In this document: positions 1-7,586 of the stretch, piece after piece
How the letters are laid out: every line of letters starts with the position of its first letter
Position numbering within the stretch: the first letter of the stretch is position 1
NCBI GenBank assembly: GCA_038203875.1
Contig: JBBRDN010000044.1
Coordinates: 1-24,462 of the forward strand
Source: CANJSG01 sp038203875
Lineage (GTDB): Bacteria; Verrucomicrobiota; Verrucomicrobiia; Limisphaerales; CANJSG01
Length of the DNA stretch: 24,462 nt
Direction of reading: 5' to 3'
Position numbers and translations under genes: made by a program
The notes under the pieces: model-generated
The model's input: the letters and a program-made list of their open reading frames with translations, nothing else
Told to the model about the DNA's origin: nothing
Database searches by the model: none

Positions 1-463
1 TCAGGAACATGGCGCCGGAAATGGACGAAATGCCGAAGGCTCCGTAGGCGAGAATGATCGAAGCGGCGTGCAGACTGGTCGGGCCGTTCGAGAAGTCGGG
101 TGCGTTGCCGTGCTTCACGTCGAGGGACGGCATCAGGGCGAACACTCCGAGGCAGAACAGCACGGGAGAGGCGAAGGCTCCTACAAATCGCAGTTTGGGC
201 GTCAGTCCCATCACGACGGCGGTGCCCGAGATCGACCAGTTAAGGAAGACCATCGCCTCGTAGAGATTGTTCACGGGGCAGCGGTCGAGATGGATGCCGC
301 GTTTGAAGAGCGCGACGCTGTTGAGGAGGAACCCGACGACGAGGATTCCGAAGTTCACCCAGTTATCCCGCTGGAAACCTTTCCGCCAGAGAAAGACCGA
401 ATACAGCATGCTCACGCCGTAGCAGAGCACGGCGAGGGCGAAGACATGTCGGTCCAGAAACAT
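1..463 (-). CDS. CcsA/HemX-type cytochrome c assembly membrane protein (3' end outside window)
   Basis: The minus strand reads open without a stop from an ATG at 463 to the window edge, giving 154 codons of the N-terminal part. The product is strongly hydrophobic, with about four to five predicted membrane helices (near residues 7-25, 38-52, 68-88, 95-110 and 133-153). It carries a P-V-N-N-L-Y-E-A motif around residues 63-70, followed by a Phe/Trp-rich helix. This motif is typical of the CcsA/ResC/HemX family, membrane proteins that handle heme for cytochrome c assembly or sit beside hemA. The heme-binding W-W-D motif and later helices would lie beyond the window, so CcsA and HemX cannot be separated. 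It is divergent from the aminotransferase gene. Family call fairly sure, exact role not. Confidence 0.72.
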   Translation of the reverse strand, partial: MFLDRHVFALAVLCYGVSMLYSVFLWRKGFQRDNWVNFGILVVGFLLNSVALFKRGIHLDRCPVNNLYEAMVFLNWSISGTAVVMGLTPKLRFVGAFASPVLFCLGVFALMPSLDVKHGNAPDFSNGPTSLHAASIILAYGAFGISSISGAMFL

Positions 464-533
464 TGTCCGGCGAGGTTAATGGAGACGGCCTTCACGGCAA
501 GAGGGCAAAGTTGGCGTGCCTGCATCATTGCTT

Positions 534-550
534 GCCCGTCAAAGACGGGC
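534..550. other. Short perfect stem-loop in the divergent 5' region
   Basis: GCCCGTC, AAA, GACGGGC forms a perfect 7-bp GC-rich stem with a 3-base loop. It lies between the divergent membrane-protein and aminotransferase starts. If the aminotransferase begins at GTG 569, the hairpin sits in its leader, 18 bases before the start codon. There is no T-tract on either strand, so it is not a classical terminator. No function can be assigned. Confidence 0.35.
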
Positions 551-568
551 CCCAGCAGTGTCTCGCAC

Positions 569-1795
569 GTGCCATCGAAGTCCCGACAGACATCAGCCTT
601 CTCGCCCTTCCGCGAGTTCTGGGCGCTTGATCCGACGGTTACATTTCTCAACCACGGATCCTTCGGCGCGTGCCCCAAGCCGATTCTCAAACTTCAAGCC
701 GAGCTGCGTCATGAGATGGAGGCGGAGCCGGTGCAGTTCCTCTGGCGGCGATTCGAGGAACGCCTGGAACCGTCACGCCGCGTTCTCGCGAAGTTTCTCG
801 GCGCCCGCTCGAAGGACGTCGTCTTCACCACAAACGCCACTACCGGAGTCAACGCCGTCGTCCGTTCGCTGAAGTTCCAAGCCGGCGATGAACTGCTGAC
901 GACGAGTCTCGACTACAACGCCTGCCGCAATGTGCTCAACGAAACGGCGGCACGCTCGGGTGCCAAAGTGGTGGTCGCGCCGGTGCCGTTTCCAGTGCGG
1001 ACGGAGGACGAGATTGTCGATACCGTGTTGAAAGCCGTCTCCAAGAAGACGCGGTTGGCCTTGATCGATCACGTGACCAGCGATACCGGGATAATCCTGC
1101 CGGTGGAGCGCTTGGTCCGCGACCTTGAAGCACGCGGGGTCGATACGCTGGTCGATGGTGCCCACGCGCCGGGGATGGTTGCCCTGAACCTGACCCATCT
1201 TCGGCCCGCCTACTACACGGGCAATCTGCACAAGTGGGTCTGTGCTCCGCGCGGCGCGGCGTTTCTGTGGGTTCGTGAAGATTTACAAGCGGGCATCCAA
1301 CCGCCGGTGATCAGCCACGGCAACAACCGCAGACGGCCCGGGTTCACGGAGTTCCAGGACCGGTTTGACTGGTGCGGCACGTTCGATCCGACCGCGTGGT
1401 TCTGCGCAGGGGAAGCGATCCGTTGGATGGGCTCGGTGCTTCCGGGTGGTTGGAGCGAAGTGCGGCGCAGGAACCACACGCTGGTCGTCGAAGCGCGACG
1501 TCTCCTGTGCCAACGCCTCGATCTCGTGCCGCCTTGTCCGGAATCCATGCTTGGCACGCTGGCCACTCTGCCGCTTCCCGCGCGGCTTCAGGGAATCCCG
1601 CCTGGAGGCAACAAGGTCGATGCGGATCAATCGAGGTTGTTCGACGAGTTCAGAATCGAGGTTCCGTTCAGCCGGATTGGCCGCCCGCCGCTTCGGCACT
1701 TCCGCATTTCGGCCCAGCTCTACAACTCGATCGCCGACTACGACGCTTTGGCGAACGCCATCGACAAACTCAGGGCTTCAGGCGCCGCAAAATGA
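569..1795 (+). CDS. PLP-dependent class V aminotransferase, isopenicillin-N-epimerase-like
   Basis: Fold-type I PLP enzyme of the class V group that includes CefD-like epimerases, EgtE and cysteine desulfurases. With the GTG start at 569 it is 408 residues. The N-terminal F-L-N-H-G-S-F-G motif lies near residues 28-35. The PLP-binding aspartate is D196 in V-D-G-A-H-A-P-G, and the Schiff-base lysine is K222 in H-K-W. The open frame continues upstream, with an ATG at 479 (438 residues), but the extra residues are Cys/Trp-rich and unlike the family. The ATG also leaves only 15 bases to the divergent membrane gene, so I prefer 569. Its 3' end overlaps the convergent coaE by 26 bases. The substrate cannot be told from sequence: epimerase, C-S lyase or desulfurase are all possible. 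Confidence 0.85.
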   Translation: MPSKSRQTSAFSPFREFWALDPTVTFLNHGSFGACPKPILKLQAELRHEMEAEPVQFLWRRFEERLEPSRRVLAKFLGARSKDVVFTTNATTGVNAVVRSLKFQAGDELLTTSLDYNACRNVLNETAARSGAKVVVAPVPFPVRTEDEIVDTVLKAVSKKTRLALIDHVTSDTGIILPVERLVRDLEARGVDTLVDGAHAPGMVALNLTHLRPAYYTGNLHKWVCAPRGAAFLWVREDLQAGIQPPVISHGNNRRRPGFTEFQDRFDWCGTFDPTAWFCAGEAIRWMGSVLPGGWSEVRRRNHTLVVEARRLLCQRLDLVPPCPESMLGTLATLPLPARLQGIPPGGNKVDADQSRLFDEFRIEVPFSRIGRPPLRHFRISAQLYNSIADYDALANAIDKLRASGAAK

Positions 1796-2354
1796 GTCGC
1801 CACTGGTCGGCTTGGCGCTCGGGCGGACCGTCGGTCCAGATCACCGCCTGGGATCGCGCCATCTTTTCGGCCACTGGGAGTTGGGACCTCAGGCGCTGAT
1901 CGATCGCGGCGTCATTAAGGCCGCGGGTCTCAAGTCGGTGACGTTGAATCGAGGGGGAACAGGCAACACAGGCGATGAAATCGAAGTCGGACTGCCAGCC
2001 GACTTCGAATAGCAGGGGAACCAGCACCGCGCACGGGCCCGACCTGGAACTCATCCATGATGCTGTTTGGGCGCGGATCAGGGGATGCAGGATGGATTCC
2101 AGATGGCGGCGGGCAGTTTCGTCCGCGAACGCGATTCGACCAAGCTCAGCGCGGTTGATTCCTTCGAGACCAACCACTGTCGGGCCAAAACGAGCGGCGA
2201 TCCGGCGCTGAACCTCGGAGTCGGACTGGAGAAGCGAGTGGGCCACGAGATCGGTTTCGAGCACTTCGATGCCCAGCGACTGCACGACGGATCCGGCCAT
2301 GGACTTGCCAGAGCCGATGCCGCCGGTGATTCCGATCTTCAGTTGAGATTCCAT
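1770..2354 (-). CDS. coaE: Dephospho-CoA kinase
   Basis: Catalyses the last step of coenzyme A synthesis, ATP-dependent 3'-phosphorylation of dephospho-CoA, in the cytoplasm. The 194-residue length is normal for the family. The P-loop G-I-T-G-G-I-G-S-G-K-S is at residues 8-18. An E-T-D-L-V-A-H segment (D35) matches the usual D-A-D-x-x-A-H, and the L-H-P-L-I-R motif typical of CoaE follows near residue 88. The ATG at 2354 is 6 bases downstream of the ybeY stop, so it is the last gene of the HIT-phoH-ybeY-coaE run. Its end overlaps the convergent aminotransferase. Confidence 0.95.
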   Translation of the reverse strand: MESQLKIGITGGIGSGKSMAGSVVQSLGIEVLETDLVAHSLLQSDSEVQRRIAARFGPTVVGLEGINRAELGRIAFADETARRHLESILHPLIRAQTASWMSSRSGPCAVLVPLLFEVGWQSDFDFIACVACSPSIQRHRLETRGLNDAAIDQRLRSQLPVAEKMARSQAVIWTDGPPERQADQWRLILRRLKP

Positions 2355-2360
2355 GGGCGG

Positions 2361-2804
2361 TCAGTCCTTCAAGGCGGCCAGGAGGCGTTTTTCTTCACTC
2401 TTCATCGCGCGAAAGCCGGCGTCGGTTTGGTCGGTCATGCCGTGCAGATGCAGTAGTGCGTGGATGCCGTAGCGCAGGACTTCCTGTTGCCAGGTCGTCT
2501 TGAAACGGCGCGTCTGTTTGACCGCGTCGTCCACACTGATGAACGCCTCTCCCGACACGGACACACCCGGATTGTCGGCGGTGTGGTCGAAGGTAATGAC
2601 ATCGGTGGAACCCTTGTGACGCAGGAACTCCCAGTTCAGTTTGGCCATCTCGTTTGAGTCGACAAAGTGGAAGCATACTTCCCAAGAACCGTCGGGCCAA
2701 AGGTTCTTGAGTGTGCGGCTCAGGACCGTCCGTAAAGCGCGCCGATCGAGCTTCCGCGTCCGCTGGCGGTCCTCGATGACGATTCTGCGGAGGGTCGGGG
2801 TCAT
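2361..2804 (-). CDS. ybeY: YbeY endoribonuclease, 16S rRNA maturation
   Basis: Metal-dependent endoribonuclease (UPF0054) acting in 16S rRNA 3' processing and ribosome quality control. The 147 residues include the family motif S-T-D-V-I-T-F (residues 66-72) and the metal site H115-x3-H119-x5-D125. In E. coli the third ligand is a histidine (H-G-x-L-H-L-x-G-Y-D-H); here an aspartate occupies that position, in G-M-T-D, as I recall for some Bacteroidetes-type YbeY proteins. The ATG overlaps the phoH stop as ATGA, suggesting coupled translation. PhoH/YbeZ next to YbeY is a widely conserved pairing. Confidence 0.95.
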   Translation of the reverse strand: MTPTLRRIVIEDRQRTRKLDRRALRTVLSRTLKNLWPDGSWEVCFHFVDSNEMAKLNWEFLRHKGSTDVITFDHTADNPGVSVSGEAFISVDDAVKQTRRFKTTWQQEVLRYGIHALLHLHGMTDQTDAGFRAMKSEEKRLLAALKD

Positions 2805-3772
2805 TCGCCGACGGAGCGGGCTTTGCCACGGTGCAGTTCGTAGGCGGTGATGATCCGCTGCACAAGCGGATGACGGACGACGTCCTTGGCCGTGAATTCG
2901 ACCAGCGAAATGCCTTCGACTTTTTGCAGGGCACGCTGAGCTTCGGTTAGGCCGGATTGGCGATTGTGGGGAAGATCGATTTGCGTGGGATCACCGGTGA
3001 TGACGGCCTTGGAGTTGAAACCGAGGCGGGTGAGGAACATGAACATCTGCTCGGCGGTGGCGTTCTGCGCTTCGTCGAGGATGATGAAGGCGTGGTTCAA
3101 GGTGCGGCCGCGCATGTAGGCCAGCGGCGCGATCTCGATGACGGTCCGCTCCCGATAGCGCTCGATCTCTTCCGCTGGAAGCATGTCCTGGAGAGCGTCG
3201 AGCAGCGGCCGCAGATAGGGATCTATCTTCTGGTAAAGGTCTCCCGGCAGGAAACCGAGAGCCTCACCGGCTTCAACAGCCGGACGGGTCAGGATGATCC
3301 GGGAGACCCGCTCCTCCTTCAGGGCGACGAGGGCCATCGCGACCGCGAGGTAGGTCTTTCCTGTGCCTGCGGGGCCGATGCCGAAGGTGATGTCGTGGTT
3401 CCGGATGGCGTCCAGATAACGCTTCTGACCAAGCGTCTTTGGAACGAGGGTGGCTTTCTTGTTCGACGTCTGGATGCGGTCTGCGTAGAGCGACCTGAGG
3501 GCATCGACGCCTTCGCCCTTCACTACCGAGAGCGCCTGTGCGAACTCCCGGTTGCGGACAACCGCTCCGCTTTTCACCGATTCTTCCAGCTCCTGGAGAA
3601 ACTGCCTGGCCTGGTCTACCGAGGATTGGTCACCCTCCAGCTTGATCCATGCATCGCGGCTCGTGACCTTGATGCCGAGGCCGGCCTCAAGGGCGGTGAG
3701 GTTCTTCGGGTCGCTGTTGTAGAGCTGCTGGGCAAAGCGGGCGTTCTCGAAATGGATCGTTTCTTCGGGCAT
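2801..3772 (-). CDS. ybeZ: PhoH/YbeZ family ATPase
   Basis: PhoH-like P-loop NTPase of 323 residues, a usual YbeZ length, thought to work with YbeY in RNA metabolism. An N-terminal KH-like segment (about residues 5-65) precedes the ATPase core. Walker A G-P-A-G-T-G-K-T is at residues 133-140 and Walker B I-I-L-D-E-A-Q at 230-236. A T-R-P-A-V-E-A-G-E-x-L-G-F-L-P-G stretch near 162-177 is diagnostic of PhoH. The start is 12 bases after the HIT gene stop, and the stop overlaps the ybeY start by 4 bases. No membrane HD-domain gene is inserted between phoH and ybeY, although some bacteria have one there. Confidence 0.95.
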   Translation of the reverse strand: MPEETIHFENARFAQQLYNSDPKNLTALEAGLGIKVTSRDAWIKLEGDQSSVDQARQFLQELEESVKSGAVVRNREFAQALSVVKGEGVDALRSLYADRIQTSNKKATLVPKTLGQKRYLDAIRNHDITFGIGPAGTGKTYLAVAMALVALKEERVSRIILTRPAVEAGEALGFLPGDLYQKIDPYLRPLLDALQDMLPAEEIERYRERTVIEIAPLAYMRGRTLNHAFIILDEAQNATAEQMFMFLTRLGFNSKAVITGDPTQIDLPHNRQSGLTEAQRALQKVEGISLVEFTAKDVVRHPLVQRIITAYELHRGKARSVGE

Positions 3773-3784
3773 GGCAAAGGGGGT

Positions 3785-4273
3785 TCAGAGCGCGATGGCC
3801 GCACGCAGACGGGCCGCAACATCGGCAAGGGCTTCCGGCAGGACGTGGGTCGAACCGGTGACCGGCATGAAGTTCGTGTCGCCGTTCCAGCGCGGGACGA
3901 GATGGAAGTGGAGGTGTTCGCGGATCCCGGCTCCCGCGACTTTGCCGAGGTTGAGCCCGACGTTGAATCCGTCGGGTTTCATCGTCTTGGTCAAAGCCTG
4001 CTTGCAACGACGGAGCAGAACCATGAGTTCCAGCAATTCATCCTCGGTCAGTTCGTCTAGATCGGCGACTTCGCGGTAAGGAAGGACGAGGATGTGGCCG
4101 CCGTTGTAGGGATAGAGATTGAGGACCGCGAAAGTGGACTTGGCCCGGGCGATGACGTAGTTGCCGACGTCGTCCGACGACTGGGCGATTCGGGTGAAGA
4201 CCGAGCCATCCGGCTTCGGCTCCTTGGGAGAGAGAATGTAGTCGATGCGCCAAGGCGCATGCAGCGAGTCCAT
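3785..4273 (-). CDS. HIT-family nucleotide hydrolase / Ap4A phosphorylase-like
   Basis: Histidine-triad protein of 162 residues with the signature H120-L-H122-F-H124-L-V, H122 being the expected nucleophile. The N-terminal M-D-S-L-H-A-P-W-R-I-D-Y-I and the N-L-Y-P-Y-N-G-G-H-I-L-V-L-P-Y block (residues 52-66) match the bacterial and archaeal subgroup often called Ap4A phosphorylase/AP-4-A hydrolase-like. Such enzymes cleave dinucleoside polyphosphates or nucleotide adducts; the substrate here is unknown. It leads the run into phoH, ybeY and coaE. A good sigma70-like promoter lies so close upstream that the message may be leaderless. Confidence 0.9.
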   Translation of the reverse strand: MDSLHAPWRIDYILSPKEPKPDGSVFTRIAQSSDDVGNYVIARAKSTFAVLNLYPYNGGHILVLPYREVADLDELTEDELLELMVLLRRCKQALTKTMKPDGFNVGLNLGKVAGAGIREHLHFHLVPRWNGDTNFMPVTGSTHVLPEALADVAARLRAAIAL

Positions 4274-4279
4274 GTGAGG

Positions 4280-4308
4280 ACGCTATCGACCCGCGGGCGC
4301 AGTGTCAA
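4280..4308 (-). promoter_or_regulatory. Candidate sigma70-type promoter for HIT-phoH-ybeY-coaE
   Basis: Read on the minus strand, a perfect TTGACA (4308-4303) is followed after exactly 17 bases by TAGCGT (4285-4280), which keeps the T1, A2 and T6 positions of a -10 box. Only CCTCAC separates the -10 box from the HIT gene ATG, so initiation 6-7 bases downstream would fall at or next to the start codon. It lies in the 44-base gap after the response-regulator gene, consistent with a separate transcription unit. Confidence 0.42.
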
Positions 4309-4317
4309 AAGACCCGC

Positions 4318-5610
4318 TCAGGCCGCCTGGAGGACCTGCCCTTGATTCCTGAAATAGTGGACCAACGCTTTGACCGTGACCTCCATGAAGAGGAATGGCT
4401 TGCTGATGAAGTCGCTGCCGCCGCTGAGCGTTGAACGCGCACGGGAGGCGAAGTCGGCATTGCTGGTCACGAAGATGACCGGAGTTTTCGAATGTCCGGC
4501 GAGCGCGCGGATTTTGGTGCAAAGGTCGTAGCCGTTCAATTCGGGCATCTCGACGTCGAGAAACACGAGGTCGAAGGGATTCAGGTCGAGGAGAGTGAAC
4601 GCCATTTGCGGATCGGCCAACTGGATCGCCTTGAGATCCGCCCGCGACAGCGCTTGGGTCACGGCGCGGCGGGACATCGGCTCGTCATCGACCACGAGAA
4701 TAGACGGGGAAAACACAGTGGATGATTCCAGGTGCTTGGCCTGTTCGAGGAGCATCGGCAGCATGTCCACTCCTTGGGCCATCGTGCGCACACTCGATGA
4801 GTTGAGGTGGGCCGGGCTATCCGCCAATTCACGAGCGAAAGCCTCCATGGCGGAGGTCATGGTCGCAAGCGGATGAAGTCCAAGAAGGCCGGCCGTGTTG
4901 GCGAGGGTCTTTAAGCGGCGCGCCAGATCGAGCATGATCTGCGGCTTGGTCCCGAGCTCATCGGGCCGGCTTAGATTGGTCGTCGCTTGGCGGACGAAAG
5001 ACACTTCTTTGGGCGCGTTCTCGAAAAACTGTTTGCGCAGGAGGGATTGCACCAGCACGTCGGAGTCGCCGCCTTCTCCCTGAAAATGCCTCGTGTTGAG
5101 CGAGAGCAACTGTGTGCCCGGATCCGCGGCGGCGGGAATGGCGGTGGTTGCGCCCGCCGGATGGCTGAATGTCTTGGTGTTCCCGGATGAAGCCTTGGAG
5201 GTGTCGAAGTGGGCGGTCAATCCGCTCGGAGGACCGGCCAGTTGGCCTGCCAGAATCCCGTTGATGACTTCGATGAACTGCCGGGGCGTGCAGTTGGTCT
5301 TCGTCAGGCACTTGGTGGCGCCGGCTTTCCAGGCGTCCTGGATCATCGTGCTGAGGAATGAATTCGTGAAAACGATTACCGGGATGTCGGCCGTCGCGCT
5401 GTTTGCGCGGATCATCTTGATCAGCTCGATGCCGTTCAGCTTTGGCATCATCAGATCGGTCACGACGATATCCGGACTGAAGCTGCCGATCGCCTTCAGG
5501 CCCTCCATCCCGTCCAGGGCGAGCTCGACCTCGAAGCCCTCAACGCGAAACTTGTTGCAGTAGATGTTCGCGGTGACCTTGTCGTCTTCAATGATCAGAA
5601 TTTTTTTCAT
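4318..5610 (-). CDS. Tandem receiver protein: REC - degenerate Hpt - REC
   Basis: A 430-residue response regulator without a DNA-binding domain. REC1 (about 1-120) has E8/D9/D10, phospho-acceptor D52 in V-V-T-D-L-M-M-P, T82 and K104, although the usual K-P is K-T. Residues about 185-292 resemble an Hpt four-helix bundle: A-R-R-L-K-T-L-A aligns with the canonical A-H-x-L-K-G-x-A, so the phospho-histidine is replaced by R231. REC2 (about 302-425) is complete: D308/D309, D352 in F-L-D-V-E-M-P, T382, K404-P. The frame opens 14 codons earlier at 5652, but ATG 5610 begins exactly at the REC fold. It is the third gene of the phosphorelay block and probably its output or phosphate sink. Confidence 0.88.
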   Translation of the reverse strand: MKKILIIEDDKVTANIYCNKFRVEGFEVELALDGMEGLKAIGSFSPDIVVTDLMMPKLNGIELIKMIRANSATADIPVIVFTNSFLSTMIQDAWKAGATKCLTKTNCTPRQFIEVINGILAGQLAGPPSGLTAHFDTSKASSGNTKTFSHPAGATTAIPAAADPGTQLLSLNTRHFQGEGGDSDVLVQSLLRKQFFENAPKEVSFVRQATTNLSRPDELGTKPQIMLDLARRLKTLANTAGLLGLHPLATMTSAMEAFARELADSPAHLNSSSVRTMAQGVDMLPMLLEQAKHLESSTVFSPSILVVDDEPMSRRAVTQALSRADLKAIQLADPQMAFTLLDLNPFDLVFLDVEMPELNGYDLCTKIRALAGHSKTPVIFVTSNADFASRARSTLSGGSDFISKPFLFMEVTVKALVHYFRNQGQVLQAA

Positions 5611-5643
5611 CCCAGGTCCGTTCAAGTTTTGGTCGGAGCAGAG

Positions 5644-5656
5644 ACACTCCAAGTGT
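5644..5656. promoter_or_regulatory. Small perfect inverted repeat upstream of the tandem-receiver gene
   Basis: ACACT-CCA-AGTGT is a perfect 5-bp inverted repeat about 34 bases upstream of the tandem-receiver start, inside the 95-base gap between it and the hybrid kinase gene. This is the largest gap within the signalling block. It could be an operator half-site pair or a weak hairpin; repeats this short also arise by chance. Confidence 0.2.
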
Positions 5657-5705
5657 AGAGATCGGTTCAGCCCCTAACTTTCTTTAGGCAGTTCCGCAAA
5701 GGGCT

Positions 5706-7586
5706 TCACCCGCGCGGGGTTCGGCCGAGGACCGTTTGGATGACCTGCTGGAGCTGGTCATTCGTGAACGGCTTATGCAGGCGTCCTGCGAAGCCGTATT
5801 CTTGGAAGTTGGCCATGACAGGGTCGTTGGAGTAGCCGGAGCAGACGATGATCGGGAGGTCCGGCTGAAGTTCCAGGAGGCGACGGGTGGTCTCGACTCC
5901 CCCGAGGCCGTTCGGGATCGTCAGGTCGAGAACCGCCAATCCGACGGGGTCGGACTCCTTCTTGCACTTGCTGAAACAAGCCAGCGCCTCCTCGCCATCC
6001 TGGGCGGCGATCGTGCGGAAACCGGCCCGTTCCAGCAGGAGTGAGAGCAGTTCGCGGATCGTCGGTTCGTCATCCATTATCAGCACGCGGACCGGCTCCC
6101 GGCTGGTGCCGGCGGTTCCGCTGATGGCCGCCCGCTGTTTGGCTTCCGATGCAGGGAGGTAGACTTCCAACCTGGTTCCATCTGCCGAGCTTTCCAACGT
6201 GATCAGTCCACCGTGCCTCCGCACGATTGAGTAGCAGATCGCGAGGCCGAGGCCTCGACCGCTGCCTTTGGTAGAAAAATACGGGTCGAAGATCTTGTGC
6301 TGGATCTCGGCCGGAACCCCCGGACCTTGGTCGGTCACCTGGATCATGACATAGCGGCCGGGAGCGAGCCTCTTCCGTGATCCGGCTTCGATTTGGATGT
6401 TCTTTCCGATGAGCGTGACCACCTCGCCGGGCGGCGATGCCTCGCGGGCGTTGAGGAGCAGGCTCTCGACGACTTGGGCGATCTGGACCTCATCGACGTC
6501 TGTCAGCCAAAGATCATCAGCGACGATCCGCTCCAGTTGGTCCGCCGGCAGTCCGATGCGTTCGGGTTGGATGGCGGCAAGGACCCGGTTGAGCGTGGTG
6601 ATCGCCTTCACCGGTTCGCCACCTTTGGCGAAGGTGAGAAGTTGCCGCGCCAAGGAACCCGCGCGTTGCGTTGCGTCGAGGGCCTTGCCGAGAAAGCTCT
6701 GCGCCGGGGCGTTGCCGATGGCCTCGGCCTGCGCCAGCGAAATGTTGCCGATGATCGCGGTCAGGGCGTTGTTGAGTTCGTGGGCGATGCCTCCCGCCAG
6801 CAGGCCGATCGATTCCAGTTTGCTCGTGCGGAGCCGTTCCTCGATCTGGTGCTTGCGGTTTGTGATGTCGCGGACGAACGCAAAAATTCGCGGGTCTTCC
6901 TGGCTGAGGCGGGTGACGGAAATGTCGAGATCGATAATCCGTCCGTCACGGGTGCGATGACGGCCTTCGAGCTCGGATCCGGCGTTGGACGCGATGGTTC
7001 TGAGGATGCTGAGGGTCTGCGAGTCCGACAGTTCCAGCATCGAGATGTTCTTCCCGATGAGTTCCTCTTTCCGGAAACCCACCAGCCGCGTGTAGGCGGG
7101 ATTGACGTCCACGATGTCGCCGTTTCCCGTCATCAGGATGAATCCATCTTGCGCCGAATCCAGGATCCGACGGTTGATCTGCTGGGCGTCGCGCCGATGT
7201 TGGACCTGGCGAAGGTGCTCTTCGGCCACGGTCAGCCGGATCTTTAGGGAGTTCAGGTCCAGCGGCTTGGAAATATAGTCGTTTGCGCCGGCGGCCAGCA
7301 CGGCACGCAGGTCCGAGGGCCCGCTGCTGCCGGTGGCGATGAGGATGAACGCGTCGTCGCCCCACGGCTGGCTCCGGATCCACTGGCTGAATAGCATCCC
7401 GTCCATGCCGGGAAGCTGCAGATCCAGCACGACCAGGTTCGGGGTGTTGTGGCGGCACCATTCAAGCGCCTGCTCCGCCTCGGTGAACGACGCGACCTCG
7501 TCGTAGCGTTGGGCCAGCACGCGACCGAGGATGAGCCGTGATGTGGCATCATCCTCGACCAGCAGAACGCGGAGTTGCCGGTTCAT
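5706..7586 (-). CDS. Soluble hybrid histidine kinase: REC-PAS-HisKA-HATPase-REC
   Basis: A 626-residue kinase with no signal peptide or membrane helix. REC1 (about 4-120) has D55 and K107-P. A PAS domain (about 135-247) ends in the typical F-V-R-D-I-T-N-R-K linker. HisKA carries H269 in A-G-G-I-A-H-E-L-N-N, an H-box of the NtrB-like type. The HATPase has N379, D419-x-G-P-G and G-S-G-R-G-L-G-L. REC2 (about 498-622) has D506/D507, D554 and K605-P. The start at 7586 forms an ATGA overlap with the upstream gene; an in-frame ATG two codons earlier (7592) is possible. The N-terminal receiver suggests its activity is set by another phosphodonor, plausibly the neighbouring hub protein. It is the only protein in the block with a complete autokinase core. 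Confidence 0.93.
   Translation of the reverse strand: MNRQLRVLLVEDDATSRLILGRVLAQRYDEVASFTEAEQALEWCRHNTPNLVVLDLQLPGMDGMLFSQWIRSQPWGDDAFILIATGSSGPSDLRAVLAAGANDYISKPLDLNSLKIRLTVAEEHLRQVQHRRDAQQINRRILDSAQDGFILMTGNGDIVDVNPAYTRLVGFRKEELIGKNISMLELSDSQTLSILRTIASNAGSELEGRHRTRDGRIIDLDISVTRLSQEDPRIFAFVRDITNRKHQIEERLRTSKLESIGLLAGGIAHELNNALTAIIGNISLAQAEAIGNAPAQSFLGKALDATQRAGSLARQLLTFAKGGEPVKAITTLNRVLAAIQPERIGLPADQLERIVADDLWLTDVDEVQIAQVVESLLLNAREASPPGEVVTLIGKNIQIEAGSRKRLAPGRYVMIQVTDQGPGVPAEIQHKIFDPYFSTKGSGRGLGLAICYSIVRRHGGLITLESSADGTRLEVYLPASEAKQRAAISGTAGTSREPVRVLIMDDEPTIRELLSLLLERAGFRTIAAQDGEEALACFSKCKKESDPVGLAVLDLTIPNGLGGVETTRRLLELQPDLPIIVCSGYSNDPVMANFQEYGFAGRLHKPFTNDQLQQVIQTVLGRTPRG

Noticed and set aside
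2957..4060. A 367-codon plus-strand frame across phoH and the HIT gene
   Set aside because: It covers two well-supported genes and their junction on the other strand; the composition is shadow-like.
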